A stretch of DNA of 64,000 nt from Rhizoclosmatium globosum (GCA_002104985.1 MCGO01000012.1:372001-436000), one strand, 5' to 3'; shown: positions 1 through 12,107, numbered from the stretch's first letter. Notes: generated from the letters alone by a model not told the origin. Numbers and translations are program-made.

Positions 1-1939
1 GGAGTTTGCCCACGAGCTTAAAACCTTTGGTCACATCTACATGTACCGATTCAGACCCAAGAACTACGAAATGAAGGCTTACCCAATCGGAGAGTACCCA
101 GCCAAGTGCGTCCAAGGTAATCTATCCCAACCCCCCTCTCTTTCTCTGCACTTTTAACAACTCACCATTCCACAGCTGCCGCCATCATGCTCCAAATCCA
201 AAACAACCTCGACAAACGAGTTGCCCAATTCCCACATGAACTCATCACCTACGGAGGAAACGGATCCGTCTTCAACAACTGGGCCCAATACCACTTGACG
301 ATGAAGTACCTCTCTGCCATGACCGAGGAACAAACCTTGGTCATGTACTCAGGACACCCACATGGTCTTTTCCCATCTAACAAGGACGCCCCACGCGCGA
401 TCGTTACCAACGGAATGGTGATTCCAAACTACTCTGGTAGAAAGGATTACGACAAGATGTACGCGCTCGGTGTGTCGCAGTATGGTCAGATGACTGCTGG
501 AAGTTACTGTTACATTGGTCCTCAAGGAATCGTGCACGGAACTACTATTACTGTGATGAATGCGTGCGCAAGTACTTGGGAACTGATGAAATGGCTGGAA
601 AGGTGTTTGTCACCTCTGGTTTGGGTGGTATGTCTGGAGCTCAACCAAAGGCTGGAGTTATTGCTGGAGTTATCTGTGTTGTTGCCGAAGTTGATGGTGA
701 GGTTTGATTTTATTAATGGTCGATTTAAGCTGATTTATTTGTTAGAGAGCGCTCTAACAAGAGACACAGCCAGGGTTGGTTGGTTGAGAAGGAGAGTGAC
801 TTGGAGAAGGTGATTGCCCGTATCAAGGAAGCCAAGAATAACAAGATCAGCACCAGTATTGGATACCACGGAAACATTGTGGACCTCTGGGAGCGTCTCG
901 CAAAAGAGCCAGAAAACTTGGTTGATCTTGGATCTGATCAGACCTCCCTCCACAACCCATTCGGTGGAGGTTACTACCCAGCCGGTCTCTCCTTCATGAA
1001 GCCAAGTCTTTGATGGAGCGTGACCCAGAAGCCTTCAAGGTTGAGGTTCAAAAGACTTTGCTCCGTCATATTGCGGCTGTTGATACCTTGACTGCCAAGG
1101 GAATGCGTTTCTGGGATTACGGAAATGCTTTCCTTCTTGAAGCTTCCGTGCCGGTGCTCAAGTTTTCAAGGCTCCGGGAGAATTCAAGTACCCATCCTAC
1201 GTCCAAGAATTATGGGAGACATTTTCTCTCTCGGTTTCGGTCCCTTCCGTTGGATCTGTACCTCTGGAAACCACAACGACTTGCTCAAGACCGATGAAAT
1301 CGCCAAGAAGGTTATTGAAGAGCTTATGGGTGAAAACGCTGCCTCAGTACACACCTCGGACCTCAAGTCCCAGCAACAGTACCAAGACAACCACACCTGG
1401 ATCAGCAAGTGTGACGACCACCAGCTCGTTGTCGGTTCCGAAGCCCGTATTCTCTACTGTAACGCTGAAGGCCGTTCCAGAATCGCTGTCCGCTTGAACG
1501 AGGCTATCGCAAGTGGAGAAGTATCTGCACCATTATGCTTTCCCGCGACCACCACGACGTGTCTGGAACCGATTCTCCATGGCGAGAGACCTCCAACATT
1601 TACGATGGATCAGCCTTCTGTGCTGACATGGCTGTCCACAACGCGATCGGAGACTCATTCCGTGGAGCTACCTCTGTGTCATTGCACAACGGTGGTGGTA
1701 CTGGTTGGGGTGAGGCCATGAACGGAGGATTCTTGCTCTTGTTGGATGGATCTGCGGATGCAACCCGACGGGCCAAGAGTATGCTTCACTGGGACGTCAA
1801 CAACGGAGTTTCCAGACGTGCCTGGAGTGGAAACGAATACGCTCAGCACCAGATTCAACACGCCATGAAGATTGAGCCAAACTTGACTGTTACACTCCCA
1901 CAGGGTGTTAAGGAGGATCTTTTGGATGGCTTGTTCTAA
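1..1939 (+). CDS. Urocanate hydratase (urocanase), 5' partial
   Basis: Converts urocanate to imidazolone propionate in histidine breakdown, using tightly bound NAD. The reading starts inside the gene. The family core YGQMTAGSYCYIGPQG lies near 475-530 and the HNPFGGGYYPAGLSF stretch near 950-995, followed by SRDHHDVSGTDSPWRE and HNGGGTGWGEAMNGG in the C-terminal third; the stop is at 1937-1939. Two introns are visible, 117-175 and 697-747, both GT-AG. The conserved protein jumps frame near 565, 996, 1150, 1212 and 1531, each time as if one base were missing, with no room for an intron. I read these as sequencing deletions, although a decaying gene cannot be excluded. It runs in the same direction as the LKR/SDH gene about 180 bp downstream, which also serves amino-acid catabolism. 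Confidence 0.93.
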
Positions 1940-2114
1940 ATTCTTTGATGTGAATAAAAAATGAATTCTTATTATGCAAACCTGATAATACAAGTGTGTC
2001 AAAGATCTGAAAAGAGGGAGGAGGTTGCTGATCCGGCAGTGCCCGAAATACCCCTTTCTTTCTTCAGCCGCTCTGCTTTTCTTCTCACGCGAAGTCAGAC
2101 CCAAAAGCAGACCA

Positions 2115-5100
2115 ATGCTCGCGCTTCTTTCCCGCATCAGTCCACGCACAAGACACGTGCGCTCTGCCGCAACTTTGACACTTGGGATCCGACGAGAAGA
2201 CAAGAACCAGGTGAGTTTCCTGACAGGCCTGGGTTGACCGCTTTCTTACTCCAATCCAATTCAACAAACAACAACAAACAACAAAAAGTGGGAGCGCAGA
2301 GTTCCGCTTCTTCCGGACCACGTCGAGCGCCTCGTTCAAGACTTGGGCGCTACTGTTCTTGTCCAGCCCTCGATGAAGCGTGTTGTTCCTGATGACAAGT
2401 TTGAGGAGGTTTGCCCTTGTCTTCCTCTGGTTAGCCGAGTAGTTGCTTATTAAGCTTTCTTAGGCTGGGGCGGTGCTGCAGGAAGACCTGTCCTCAGCAG
2501 ACATCATCGTTGGTGTCAAGGAAGTGCCCATCAACGACCTGATCCCTGACAAGACATACCTCTTCTTCTCACACACTTACAAGGGCCAGAAGTATAACAT
2601 GCCTATGCTCAAGGCAATCATGGACAAGGTGCGTTGCTTACATACTGAATGCACTCGGATCCCGTCGGAACAAACGAACCCTTGGACCCCCAATCTCCAC
2701 ATTTGCTAGCGGTGGCGTCGTAACACAAAAAGACTAATTCACAGTTTTTAACAGAAAATTCGTTTAATTGACTACGAACTCATGAAGACGCGCAAGGAAA
2801 GCGTCTGTCCAGTTCTCCCGTTTCGCTGGTTATGCAGGTTTCCTTGATGGCCTGAACGGTCTCGGCCACAAACTCCTTTCCCAAGGTTACGGTTCTCCAT
2901 TCCTTGCATGTGGATTGTCTTACATGTACCGTTGCCTTGCTGATGCCCGTCTTGACCTTGTTCGTACTGGTCAAGTCATTATGGACGATGGTCTCCCACG
3001 TCAATTCGGACCAATGGTCTTTGTTTTTACCGGAAACGGAAACGTTACCAAAGGTGCCCTCAAAATGTTCAAGTGTCTACCACATGAATGGGTGAAACCT
3101 CAGGATCTTCCAGCACTCCTTGCAAACAAAGACTATGACAACAAGAAGGTCTATGGAGTGAGAGTTGATATGCAGGATTACATTGTTCGTAAAGATGGAG
3201 GTGCATTCAGCAGACAAGAGTACTTGTCAAACCCAGAGCTTTATGAATCTGTCTTCCACGAGCGTATTGCTCCATACGCATCCTTTATTTCAAACGGAAT
3301 CTTTTGGGATGAGAGATACCCTCGTCTTTTGACTAAGGAACAGGCTAAGGAGTTGGCTGTTCAAGGCAGATTGAGGCTTTTGCAATTGGCTGATATTAGT
3401 TGTGATATTGGGGTAACACATCTATTACTTTCGGCGCGGCGCCCTCAACGTTCTAATTGTATCATTTGTAGGGATCCTTCGAATTTATGTCTCACTCAAC
3501 AACCATTGATTCGCCATTCTTCACATACGACCCTTTCACTGGTAAGCACCAAACTGGTATCCACGCGAAAGGAATCTCTGTCATGTCTATCGACAACTTG
3601 CCCACTGAGATGCCACTTGAAGCGAGTGAATACTTTGGCGATGCCTTGTTCAACCAAGTGAAGCATCTTGTTCAAGGCAACTTTGAGCACCCTGTTGTTA
3701 AGGGAGCCATGATTACTGGAAATGATGGAAAATTGGTTGAGAGACATCAAAAGCTGGGTGAGTTGGTGCAGGAGTATGGGTAAGTTACTGTCAAGGTCTT
3801 GGTTGTTGCTAACAACTTACAATAGACAAGGTGCAACAGTTACTTCATCGTCGCGAGTCCTTCTCCTTGGATCTGGATATGTTTCAGCCCCCCTTGTGGA
3901 TTATCTTCTCAGAAGCAGCCACACTTCCGTGACAATCGCCTCTAACTCACCAACTGAGGCCAAGTCTCTCTCCGCTGGCCGCCAAAATGCACCAACAGCT
4001 CACCTTGACGTCTCCAACCCTGAATCTCTCGGAAAACTTGTCCGAGACCACGATGTCGTTGTGTCCTTCGTCCCAGCGACTCTGCACCCAACTGTCGCTG
4101 AACACTGTATCACCGAAAACAAACACCTTGTCACAGCATCTTACCTCTCCCCAGCAATGAAATCATTCAACGCCCGTGCCAAGTCTCAAAACCTTACTTT
4201 CTTGAACGAAATCGGTCTTGACCCTGGAATTGACCACTTGACTGCTATGCGTGCCTTCCATGATGTCCAATCCCGCGGTGGTAAAATCACATCATTCACA
4301 TCGTGGTGTGGCGGTCTTCCTGCTCCAGAAGTCTCCAACAACCCGCTCGGCTACAAATTCTCATGGTCACCACGTGGAGTCCTTCTTGCTGGCTTGAACT
4401 CTGCGCAATTTAAACGTGACGGAAAGGTTACCACAATCCCAGGCGAGATGTTAATGCGTAGCGCCGTAGATGTTCCAATCTACCCTGGATTCGCTTTTGA
4501 AGGACTTCCAAACCGTGACTCTTTGGGATACCTTGAGACATATGGCTTGGGTGATGGATCCAGCTTGACAAACATGTTTAGAGGTACTCTGCGGTATAAG
4601 GGATACACTGAGATGATGGGAGCTTTCATTGAGTTGGGCTTGTTGAACACTACTATTCGTAAAGATTTGGAGGGGAAAGCTTGGGCTGATGTTCTTGCAG
4701 AGTTGGTCGGTGTCGCAGCCGTACCAGCGGAGAAGAATGAATGGAGAGAGCTTGTCCAGCGAACTTTGAAGCCTTACCCAACCGCCGACGCATCTGGACG
4801 CCTTGAGCGAGTTATGGCTTCATTGCAATGGCTTGGACTCTTTGACAAGACACACAAGGTTGCTCCTTCGCCATCAATCCTTGACGCATTCTGCGCTCTT
4901 TTGCAGAAGAAGCTTGTGTACGCTGAAGGAGAACGTGACTTGGTCGTTATGCATCATATCTTTGGCGTTGAGTGGGCAAACGGAAAGAGCCAGGAGCTCA
5001 CATCGACGCTTGTTGCTTATGGTGACCCAGAGGGATACAGTGCTATGGCGAAGACTGTGGGATTGCCTGCTGCAATTGCAACGGAAATGTTGTTGGATGG

Positions 5101-5212
5101 ACGAATTAAGGAGCGAGGTGTGATTGCGCCTGTTACGCGTGAGATTTACGAGCCCATCTTGGAGAAGTTGGAGAGGGAGGGTGTGAAGTTTGTTGAAGAG
5201 TTCAGAGGTTGA
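2115..5212 (+). CDS. Bifunctional lysine-ketoglutarate reductase/saccharopine dehydrogenase (AASS-type), mitochondrial
   Basis: The N-terminal half condenses lysine with 2-oxoglutarate to saccharopine; the C-terminal half oxidises saccharopine to glutamate and aminoadipate semialdehyde. Exons: 2115-2210, 2289-2408, 2464-2628, 2755-3412, 3472-3779, 3826-5212, about 911 residues, close to animal AASS (926). The first roughly 25 residues are Arg/Ser-rich with no acidic residue and look like a mitochondrial presequence. The LKR part (AlaDH/PNT fold) has LGIRREDKN, FFSHTYKGQ and VFTGNGNVTKGA. The SDH part begins at VLLLGSGYVSAP (Rossmann glycine motif) and includes NEIGLDPGIDH, CGGLPAPE, NNPLGYKFSWSP and AMAKTVGLPAA. 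Two single-base deletions near 2785 and 2807 break the LKR frame. Yeasts carry these activities on separate LYS1 and LYS9 proteins, so the fusion is notable here. Confidence 0.95.
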
Positions 5213-5292
5213 GTTTGGATGACAGGAAAGAATAAATTGACACTTTCATTACACATCCTCTACATAATCCATACAGGCGACTCGACGGCGCC

Positions 5293-6177
5293 TTATTTTG
5301 AAGGTTTTTTATTGGTTGAGATCGGATTGATCGTGGCGAATTGTTGTGTTCCCAAAAATGATAGGTACGCTGGCAACTCAGTTACTACATCATTTCCTCC
5401 AGCCTCGTTTGGTCCAAACTGCTTCCCATTCCAATACCCTTCCTTTACCCACCCACTTTCAATGACACAAATCAGCAGCAAGTGGCCATACCGTTCCAAA
5501 CATTCCTCAACGCGACAAACTAAATGTGCTACACATGAATCCAAAGCAATCAATCGTTGCTCAACATAAACCTCCGCATCGTCTTGCTTTTGCTTTTGCT
5601 TCTTTCGCTGCGGATGCATAGCTACTGGTGTTAAGGTTTCCTCCTGTGCCGAAAGTGTCCATGGAAACGTCGCAGGAGCGGGACTACCACCCGGCAAACA
5701 TATGTTCGCCTCTAAATCAAGTGCTTGGAACTTATCCGCGACCCTCCCAGAGCATCCGCCAACAGCGAGGACGGTTTCTTGCATCTCAGCCGAAGGAACG
5801 TTCAACACAAAGCGCGATCCGACAAGTCCCTGCTGCCCTTCACTGGACTGCGATTCAAGCATAGTTGCAGAGTATCGATTTGCGTTCATGGAGCACGTAA
5901 AATGGCCGTTGTTGTCGATGGCAGTCAACCAAGATATGGTCATTACATTGCGGTGTGATGAGTTTGATGAAGTTAGAAGACAGACGGGATTGGCATAGAG
6001 CAATCGGGAGAGCATGTGCTTCTCCACCTTATGCATTGTGTGGGTGAATTCCAGAATGGTTGCAGACAGTTTCCAACCTGAATTTCCAACTGAATTCCAA
6101 TCATCTATAATAATAATCCCAACGGGAACGGAATAACTCTGAATAATCTTCGGCATTTCCTCTTTCGCATGTCTCAA
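5293..6177 (-). CDS. Flavin-reductase-like FMN-binding split-barrel protein
   Basis: Single-exon gene of 294 residues. Residues about 60-135 match the flavin-reductase-like domain: LLYANPVCLLTS, then NVMTISWLTAID, then FTCSMNANRYSA, and later RFVLNVPSAEMQE. These correspond to the first strands and FMN phosphate-binding loop of the split barrel. A basic low-complexity segment (KKQKQKQ) interrupts the second half, and VVTELPAYLSFLG near the end probably completes the barrel. The substrate cannot be read from sequence; relatives reduce flavins or act as flavin-dependent oxidoreductases. The Met at 6177 was chosen as the first in the open frame. It converges on the LKR/SDH gene (stops about 80 bp apart). 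Confidence 0.75.
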   Translation of the reverse strand: MRHAKEEMPKIIQSYSVPVGIIIIDDWNSVGNSGWKLSATILEFTHTMHKVEKHMLSRLLYANPVCLLTSSNSSHRNVMTISWLTAIDNNGHFTCSMNANRYSATMLESQSSEGQQGLVGSRFVLNVPSAEMQETVLAVGGCSGRVADKFQALDLEANICLPGGSPAPATFPWTLSAQEETLTPVAMHPQRKKQKQKQDDAEVYVEQRLIALDSCVAHLVCRVEECLERYGHLLLICVIESGWVKEGYWNGKQFGPNEAGGNDVVTELPAYLSFLGTQQFATINPISTNKKPSK

Positions 6178-6484
6178 ACCGGGGATTAGGTGCTCAAAGA
6201 CGGAACTGGGAAACTACGGCCCTTCCACATAATTGATTGCTTCAGAGGGGAATGCTCCAATATGACAAACTCCTGCGGCTCAAAAGAATTTCCTGGCGGA
6301 AAGGTTATTTATAAACTAGGAGGGGTTATTTTTAAACTAGGAGGGGAGACATGCAAACTCAGCTATTTAAACGGAACATAAATTGAGAATGAAAACTAGA
6401 GGAAATGAAAGTCTTTGTTTACTTTGAAGTCGTAGAATGAATTCTCGTCCTTCTTAACTTCGTCTTTGTTTCTTGAAAGATACA
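6178..6484. other. Intergenic stretch with a short tandem repeat
   Basis: Between the start of the flavin-reductase-like gene (minus) and the first membrane-protein gene (plus), so probably both 5' regions. It contains a 21-bp unit present twice head to tail (6303-6323 and 6324-6344) differing at one base. No convincing coding sequence. Confidence 0.5.
6303..6344. repeat. Two-copy 21-bp tandem repeat
   Basis: Two adjacent 21-bp units (6303-6323, 6324-6344), AT-rich start and GGAGG end, one mismatch. It lies in a divergent intergenic region; role unknown. Confidence 0.7.
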
Positions 6485-7446
6485 ATGAGCGCCTACATAA
6501 CCTCTGCTGTGAACCAAACCATTCCCCAAAACGTAGCCGTACCTATCTTCTTCCTAATAACTGGAATCTGTCTGGAAAACAGTTTTTCCGCTATTTTGGA
6601 GCTTGTGTCGCGGCTGTTAAAGTACTACAATCAGGCTACTGTCACGTCCAAAAAACGCGAATCCCCCACAATGTTTGCGTTACTTCTGACCTTAAATTTT
6701 TCGCTACTGGTTTATGCTCCAATCCTCTGTTTCTCCTGGTTCTCCGTTCCTCAGTCGTCATGCGTTGGGACCATGTTTTCTGAAAACTTCTTCTGGCATA
6801 TCTTTTTCATTGTATTTGGTAAGAGCATTTTGTGCTTTGGGGCCAGTCGAAACTTACTATGATGTAATTACAGACGTGTTCATTCTGTGGAAGTCATGGA
6901 TCGTGACGGACAAAAGCCACAGCTATTTAGGAATTGCCATACTTGTCCTATTCTATCGAATCGCTGTGGGAATATTAGATTTAGTTTGGACAGGTGGTCG
7001 GTGGGATGAAGAGAATGGGTGCGAATATATTGAGAATCCATTATCGACAACATTATATACTGCTGGAGATATTGCCTGCGATGTGGTCGCTACTCTTGGA
7101 GCTTTGACTATGTTCTTAAGACCTGAAACAAAACTTCTGAAGTTTAAATCATTGTGGTTGCGCATTTTACAAGAAAACGGTTTGTCAATTCCTTGGCAAT
7201 ATATGACTTGTCTTAAACGCATTTCATTTAGTATTTCGTTCAATATTTACCTTGATTGTCGATTCAGCTGTTCTCTATGGCTCATACCTTCCAGGGCTTG
7301 ACCAAAACATTCTGTACATGGCTTTCCTGGTTCAGCAATACATTTATTTACGATTAGCGAACATGGAAATTAGATACAAAGATATACGAACCAGTGGTAA
7401 CTTTGGCGCTTTCAATCAATTTCAAAAAAAGGAATCGATTGCTTAA
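6485..7446 (+). CDS. Multi-pass membrane protein of unknown family, tandem paralog 1
   Basis: Exons 6485-6818, 6874-7179 and 7232-7446 give 284 residues. I do not recognise the family. About six to seven hydrophobic segments are visible (for example around VAVPIFFLITGI, FALLLTLNFSLLVYAPIL, FFWHIFFIVFG, YLGIAILVLFYRI, and a last one before YMAFLVQQYIYLRL). Motifs shared with the next gene are WHIFF.VFG, FILWKSWIVTDK, GILDLVWT, C..V/I.ATLGALTMFL and QQYIY.RLAN.E..YKD. Both introns are phase 1 and lie at the same places as in paralog 2. A seven-helix receptor or transporter is possible but not shown. The short polar tail is probably cytosolic. Confidence 0.8.
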
Positions 7447-7540
7447 CACATACATAGTCAAACAATTGTAGAAACGAAATATGACGTTGTAAATCTTTGA
7501 TACTTCGTAATGACGCAAATCTTCCCAAAATAAGAGATTC

Positions 7541-8576
7541 ATGACTTCTACAAACAGTACACTCACGCTTGACTTTCTCGATACCATCTCCACCCCTGTC
7601 AATTTCTTTCTCATGGGCTTATGCGTAGAAGTCAGCTTTGCAGCTCTTTTAGATCTTACGCCAAGACTCGTTACGGCAATCTCTCAGACAAGGAATTGGA
7701 AAGAACTGCCCGTTCTACTCATTTTCTTGATTTCCATTAACTTGTGTTTGATTCTGAATAACTTTTTTGATATGCCCGCATGGTTTCCTGAATTCATGAC
7801 ACAAGATGGCTGCGTGGGGATCAATTTTATTGATAACTTACTCTGGCATATATTTTTCGTGTTATTTGGTACGTTATAGCATATGTACTCTGCATCTCTG
7901 AAGAATTGGATGATAGATACCTTCATTCTGTGGAAATCATGGATTGTAACCGATAAGAATAGGCTATACCTGGCAGCTTGCATAGTTGCGATGGGCTTTC
8001 GTTTGAGCACAGGAATACTTGATCTTGTCTGGACAACTGCGTACTGGGATTCGCAAGTTGGTTGTGTCTACAATCAAAGTGACTTTTCAACGATGCTTTA
8101 CACTGCGGCGGATGCTGTCTGTGATGCAATAGCAACACTTGGAGCTTTAACGATGTTTCTTAAATCCGACCTTGGTGGCTTATTGTCATTTGAAACCCTT
8201 TGGTTTCGATTGTTGAAAGAAAATGGTAATTACGAATCCAGACTAAAAAACTTAACTTATCATAAAACTAGTATTTCGATCGGGGCTCACGTTAATAATT
8301 TGCTCTATAGTGATGTTTATGTCGCGGTCTCCTCTTGTTCCATTGAATATTCTATACATGTCTTTCAGTGCCCAACAATACATTTACATTCGATTGGCAA
8401 ACTTGGAGCTGCACTACAAAGACGAACGAAAAGTGTCTCAAACCATCCGAATAACAGCACCAGACGCTTCAACACGAAAGAAAAGCTCCGTAGCGGCAAG
8501 ACAATCCATCGTTCGATCAGCGGGTGTAACAGATGTGATAAATATTAACAGCGATTCAACGACGAAATCTAAATAA
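7541..8576 (+). CDS. Multi-pass membrane protein of unknown family, tandem paralog 2
   Basis: Exons 7541-7868, 7917-8225 and 8272-8576 give 313 residues. It is the tandem duplicate of the preceding gene, 94 bp downstream, with both phase 1 introns in identical positions. Shared blocks are LLWHIFFVLFG, FILWKSWIVTDK, TGILDLVWT, AIATLGALTMFL and AQQYIYIRLANLE. The C-terminal tail is longer than in paralog 1 and rich in Lys, Arg, Ser and Thr, like a cytosolic regulatory tail. An AATAAA-type signal overlaps the stop codon. Function unknown; clade-restricted 7TM-like sensors are one possibility. Confidence 0.82.
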
Positions 8577-8997
8577 AGAAGAACGATTTCCGGTTTTAGT
8601 TAATTACGAAAATTGAGAAGCCAGACATAAGCAAATACATCCCTCCCACAATGTAACAAAGTACCCTGGAGGCAATTTTTCATGTGAAATGTGCATTTGG
8701 GACTGGAATAGTGAGAAGGCAAGATAATGGTGGTTCTTGGGTTTTTGCGCGACGCGTTGTGGTCGTATTAATAGTTGGCCCTGTAAGTTTTGATCGAGGG
8801 GGAGCTGTTTGAGGTGGATAAATGAGACGTTTTAAAACTTACAATTCAGAATCCTTTTTGGGTAAATAGAGGAATGGAAATATACTTAATTCTCGTTCGA
8901 CGATAATAATAGTAAGGAAAAACAAATGCAACAAAAAAAGTAGACAAACTTAAATAAGAGACGAAGAACAGCCCCCTTAATAAAACTTGGCCCCTCA
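8577..8997. other. Intergenic, no gene seen
   Basis: About 420 bp of AT-rich sequence between two convergent genes (membrane-protein paralog 2 on plus, Ran1-like kinase on minus). It should hold both 3' ends. I see no open frame, RNA gene or repeat I can support. Confidence 0.5.
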
Positions 8998-11916
8998 TCA
9001 ATCATTCCTTCGTGGGGGTGTGAAACGACTTACACCCACAGTTCCACTCCCCGCAATTAATCCTGGATTCGGAATCTTTTTCATTACAGGAGATCCTCTG
9101 ACCCCTGTTGTTGATGAAGCCCCAGCAATAGAGCTCGATTCTGATGCTTCCGAGTATTGGGGAGACGCGACATTTTTTGTGAGAGGTGAAGCGGGTCGTG
9201 AATATGCCGGACTGATTGGCGGCGTTGGTTGAGCTTGCAACCCCAAGAGCGGTTTGAAGTCTTGGTTAGGGATGAAGGTGTGGATGAGGTGGATGAGTGC
9301 GGCGATGGACCTCGGAGACTGGTCGCAATGCTGCGGCTCCAAGCGCAGCTGAGTTGCGAAGGGATGGATCCGAAGTAGTATGCAATCGACCTGCGATATA
9401 GTCTTCGGCTGTTTGGAAAATACGAGGTTGAGTCTTTCTGAGAATGTATCACAGCTGGAAGAGTTACTTACATTTCTTTCGTCCCCAAGACAACCCATTC
9501 AAGCTCCCCTTCCTCAATAGCTTAGACTTTTGAGAAGACTCTTGTTCTTCACTTTTTTCTCTTCCGTATTTGAAGAAGGCATCCGCACTCTCTTCCTGAG
9601 TATTCCTGAAAAAGCCAGATTTTGCTCCTTCCTGTTGCTCATCTTTCGATGACGCCCCAAACAATCCCTTGACTGTTTTTTGAATACCAGAGATAGACTT
9701 CGACAGGTGCCTGCGGAGGGAAGGGAATCGAAGGGATACCGAAGGAGCTTTTGAACTTGGTGGAACTTTATCTGATGTAGCTGTGGTTTTGATCGACACT
9801 TTTCTTGACGGAACTTCCGGTCCAAGCCCAAACGAATTGAGTGTAATACCAGGCGAATTGGAAGATGGCGAAGCGTTTGAAAGAGACGAAACGCTCTGAT
9901 GTGGGAAATAGAGCCCCACGTCACCAGTCAATTTATCAGAGCTTCCATCGTCGAGAATAGTTGGACTTGGCAACGAGTCGTTGGTGCTTTCTGGAGACGG
10001 TAAATGACCCTCGCCTTTTCCAGCAACCAACTCCAACATCTCGCCTTCAAAGATGGCAGGAATTTTCTGTCCAGGTGGTAGAACAACGCCAGGAACAAGG
10101 TTCTTGAAGTGACGATCGTTGATTTCCTCAAGCGTTCCTCCGATTCTTCTATTGCTGGCCACAGTCATAGCAGTATCCACAGAAATATTGCGTTTGTGTG
10201 ATTTAAAGGTTGACATTTCGCGTCCAGGTCCCAAAGGAACAATCAAGCCAGGAACACAACCGCCCGTAAATCGTGGCATGGTTTCAACAAGTATTTTCAA
10301 ATCATGCACTGAACAACGTCGTCGAGGATCCAAGTCAAAACATCTTCTGAGCAATGCATCAAAATGAGGAGAGAGGTTGAATTGTTGCCGCAGAATATTA
10401 GGGTTTGATGTGACAAAGGTAGAAAATATGGGATCTGTTGGATGAGCTTCAAACCAAGGGTTTTTGGCAAATAAGAGGTTGACGAGCATCACTCCGAGAG
10501 ACCAAACATCGCTTGAAGCAGCGGGATACCCATTTTTGCTACTGAAAGGGTTCGGTTTTTTGTCTTTTGGCTGTTTTGCGTTTGGATTTGTGGAAACATA
10601 GTCTGGATCGAAGCATTCAGGGGGCATGTACCTGAAAATGCAAAAAGTTAGCGAACTTTTTGAGTCCATAACGCCTTTGTAGACTACATTTTGATGCCAT
10701 CGATTTTTGGTTGACCACAGTCACATTTTAACATATTTCCGCAGTTTAAAACAGTTTTGCATTTGAGTAGTCTTAAGACTCCATTGGATAATGTTCGCTT
10801 CGCTCACAGATTGGTGTTAGTCAGCACCTTCAGTTCCTTATTTTTTTCTTGCTCCTTATATCAACATACCTGACAGACCCACAACCCATTTCAGAACTCC
10901 ACGTATCTGATGTTGCGAGACCAAAATCGGTCAATTTGATTTGATAATCGACAGGAGCGCTGGAAGCCGAAACAATCAAACAGTTTTCAGGTTTCAAATC
11001 CCTGTGATACACTCCTTTTGAGTGACAGTGGATTACAGCATCAACAATTTGACCGAATATCTTCTTGACAGCTTCATCCGAGAATCCGCCTCTTTTCGTT
11101 ATTGCGTCATATAAGTCTGACATGAATGAAAATATTTAAGGTTACAGGATCAAGTGAATCTGAGGAATTATGTAAAGTCAACATACCCATCTCATAGCAA
11201 TCCATAATCAGATACATTGATTTCTTGTCTTCGACGATTCCCAATAGTGGTACAATGTTGTCATGTTCTCCGACTTCCAGCATCAGAGCAATTTCATGGC
11301 GTTGCAGTTCAAGCTGCTTTGCATCGAGACTTTCTTTAAAGAGCCTCTTCACAGCACGTTTCGAGGATTTAGAAGTAGGATAGAGGGGTTCGTTGCGGAC
11401 TGAGAGTAGAGTAGCGGCAACCGGGTTGCTCAGCATTGCAATTTGAGCCGTGGCATCAGGCATTGGGATTTCATGTGCCAGGTAGACGTAGGAGAAAGAG
11501 CCAGACCCAAGCACCGAGTCGATACGCACTGCTTTGAGAGTGGGTGCTTGCGAGGGCAGTGGCGATGGCGAGGACACGTCCTTGAGCTGTCGCTTGTGCA
11601 GCCGGGCAAACAGGGCCGATCGATCGAGGGACGCCGGCGACATCGAAGCAGCAGCAACAGCAACAGCAACAGTCTGAGTTGAAGCTGAAGTGGAGGACGG
11701 GCGTGGAAGCGTCAAAGTCGAGGCAAAGACAAGCGTTGTGCCCACGAACGATGCGTGTACTTGTCCTGCCGCATCGCTCACAGACTTCTTCGATGCCGCT
11801 CCTGCTGCAACTGAAACTGTTGTTGTCGATGTTGCTGCATTCTGATTGGCTGTCTGGCCGGGATGCTGTCCTGCCTCAGTCGTAGTCCTGCCAGGAGGCG
11901 TGGTTGGCATCTCCAA
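8998..11916 (-). CDS. Ran1/Sks1/Vhs1-like serine/threonine protein kinase
   Basis: Exons on the minus strand: 11187-11916, 10870-11116, 9472-10631, and a last exon in about 8998-9460. The protein is about 850-870 residues. A Ser/Thr/Ala-rich N-terminus of about 130 residues precedes the kinase domain: glycine loop LGSGSFSYVYLA, lysine in KRAVKRLF, catalytic [22 protein letters not shown], then GCGSVRYMPPEC. The GCGS..YM.PEC activation segment is typical of fungal Ran1/Sks1/Vhs1 kinases, linked to nutrient signalling and the mitosis-meiosis switch. A disordered Ser/Pro-rich tail follows. The last exon's frame is unsettled: a likely missing base near 9310 separates AEDYIAGRLHTTSDP from the C-terminus ending FTPPRRND, and the acceptor is not certain. 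The start at 11916 faces the PIP kinase gene across 191 bp. Confidence 0.85.
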
Positions 11917-12107
11917 ACAACAAATGTCAATTTTTTGAACTGCTTAGACACAAACAACATCTTTGTTTTTGAACCATAACGGGCTTGAGCTATATCTACC
12001 GCTACCTTTGACTTCTTAGAGTATTGACCAAAGTACACACGTGCGTGTGTTGTCTCCATCCTTCTCTTTCGTTTTCTTTCCTCATTAAAAAACTCCTTTC
12101 ATACAAA
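11917..12107. promoter_or_regulatory. Divergent promoter region
   Basis: 191 bp between the start codons of the Ran1-like kinase (minus) and the PIP kinase (plus). It must hold both 5' leaders and probably shared promoter elements. A CACGTGCGTGTG stretch near 12037 is the only motif that stands out; no factor is assigned. Confidence 0.5.

Noticed and set aside
1..5212. Programmed ribosomal frameshifting in urocanase and LKR/SDH
   Set aside because: Breaks are numerous, lie at unrelated sites and lack a recurrent slippery motif; sequencing deletions explain them more simply.
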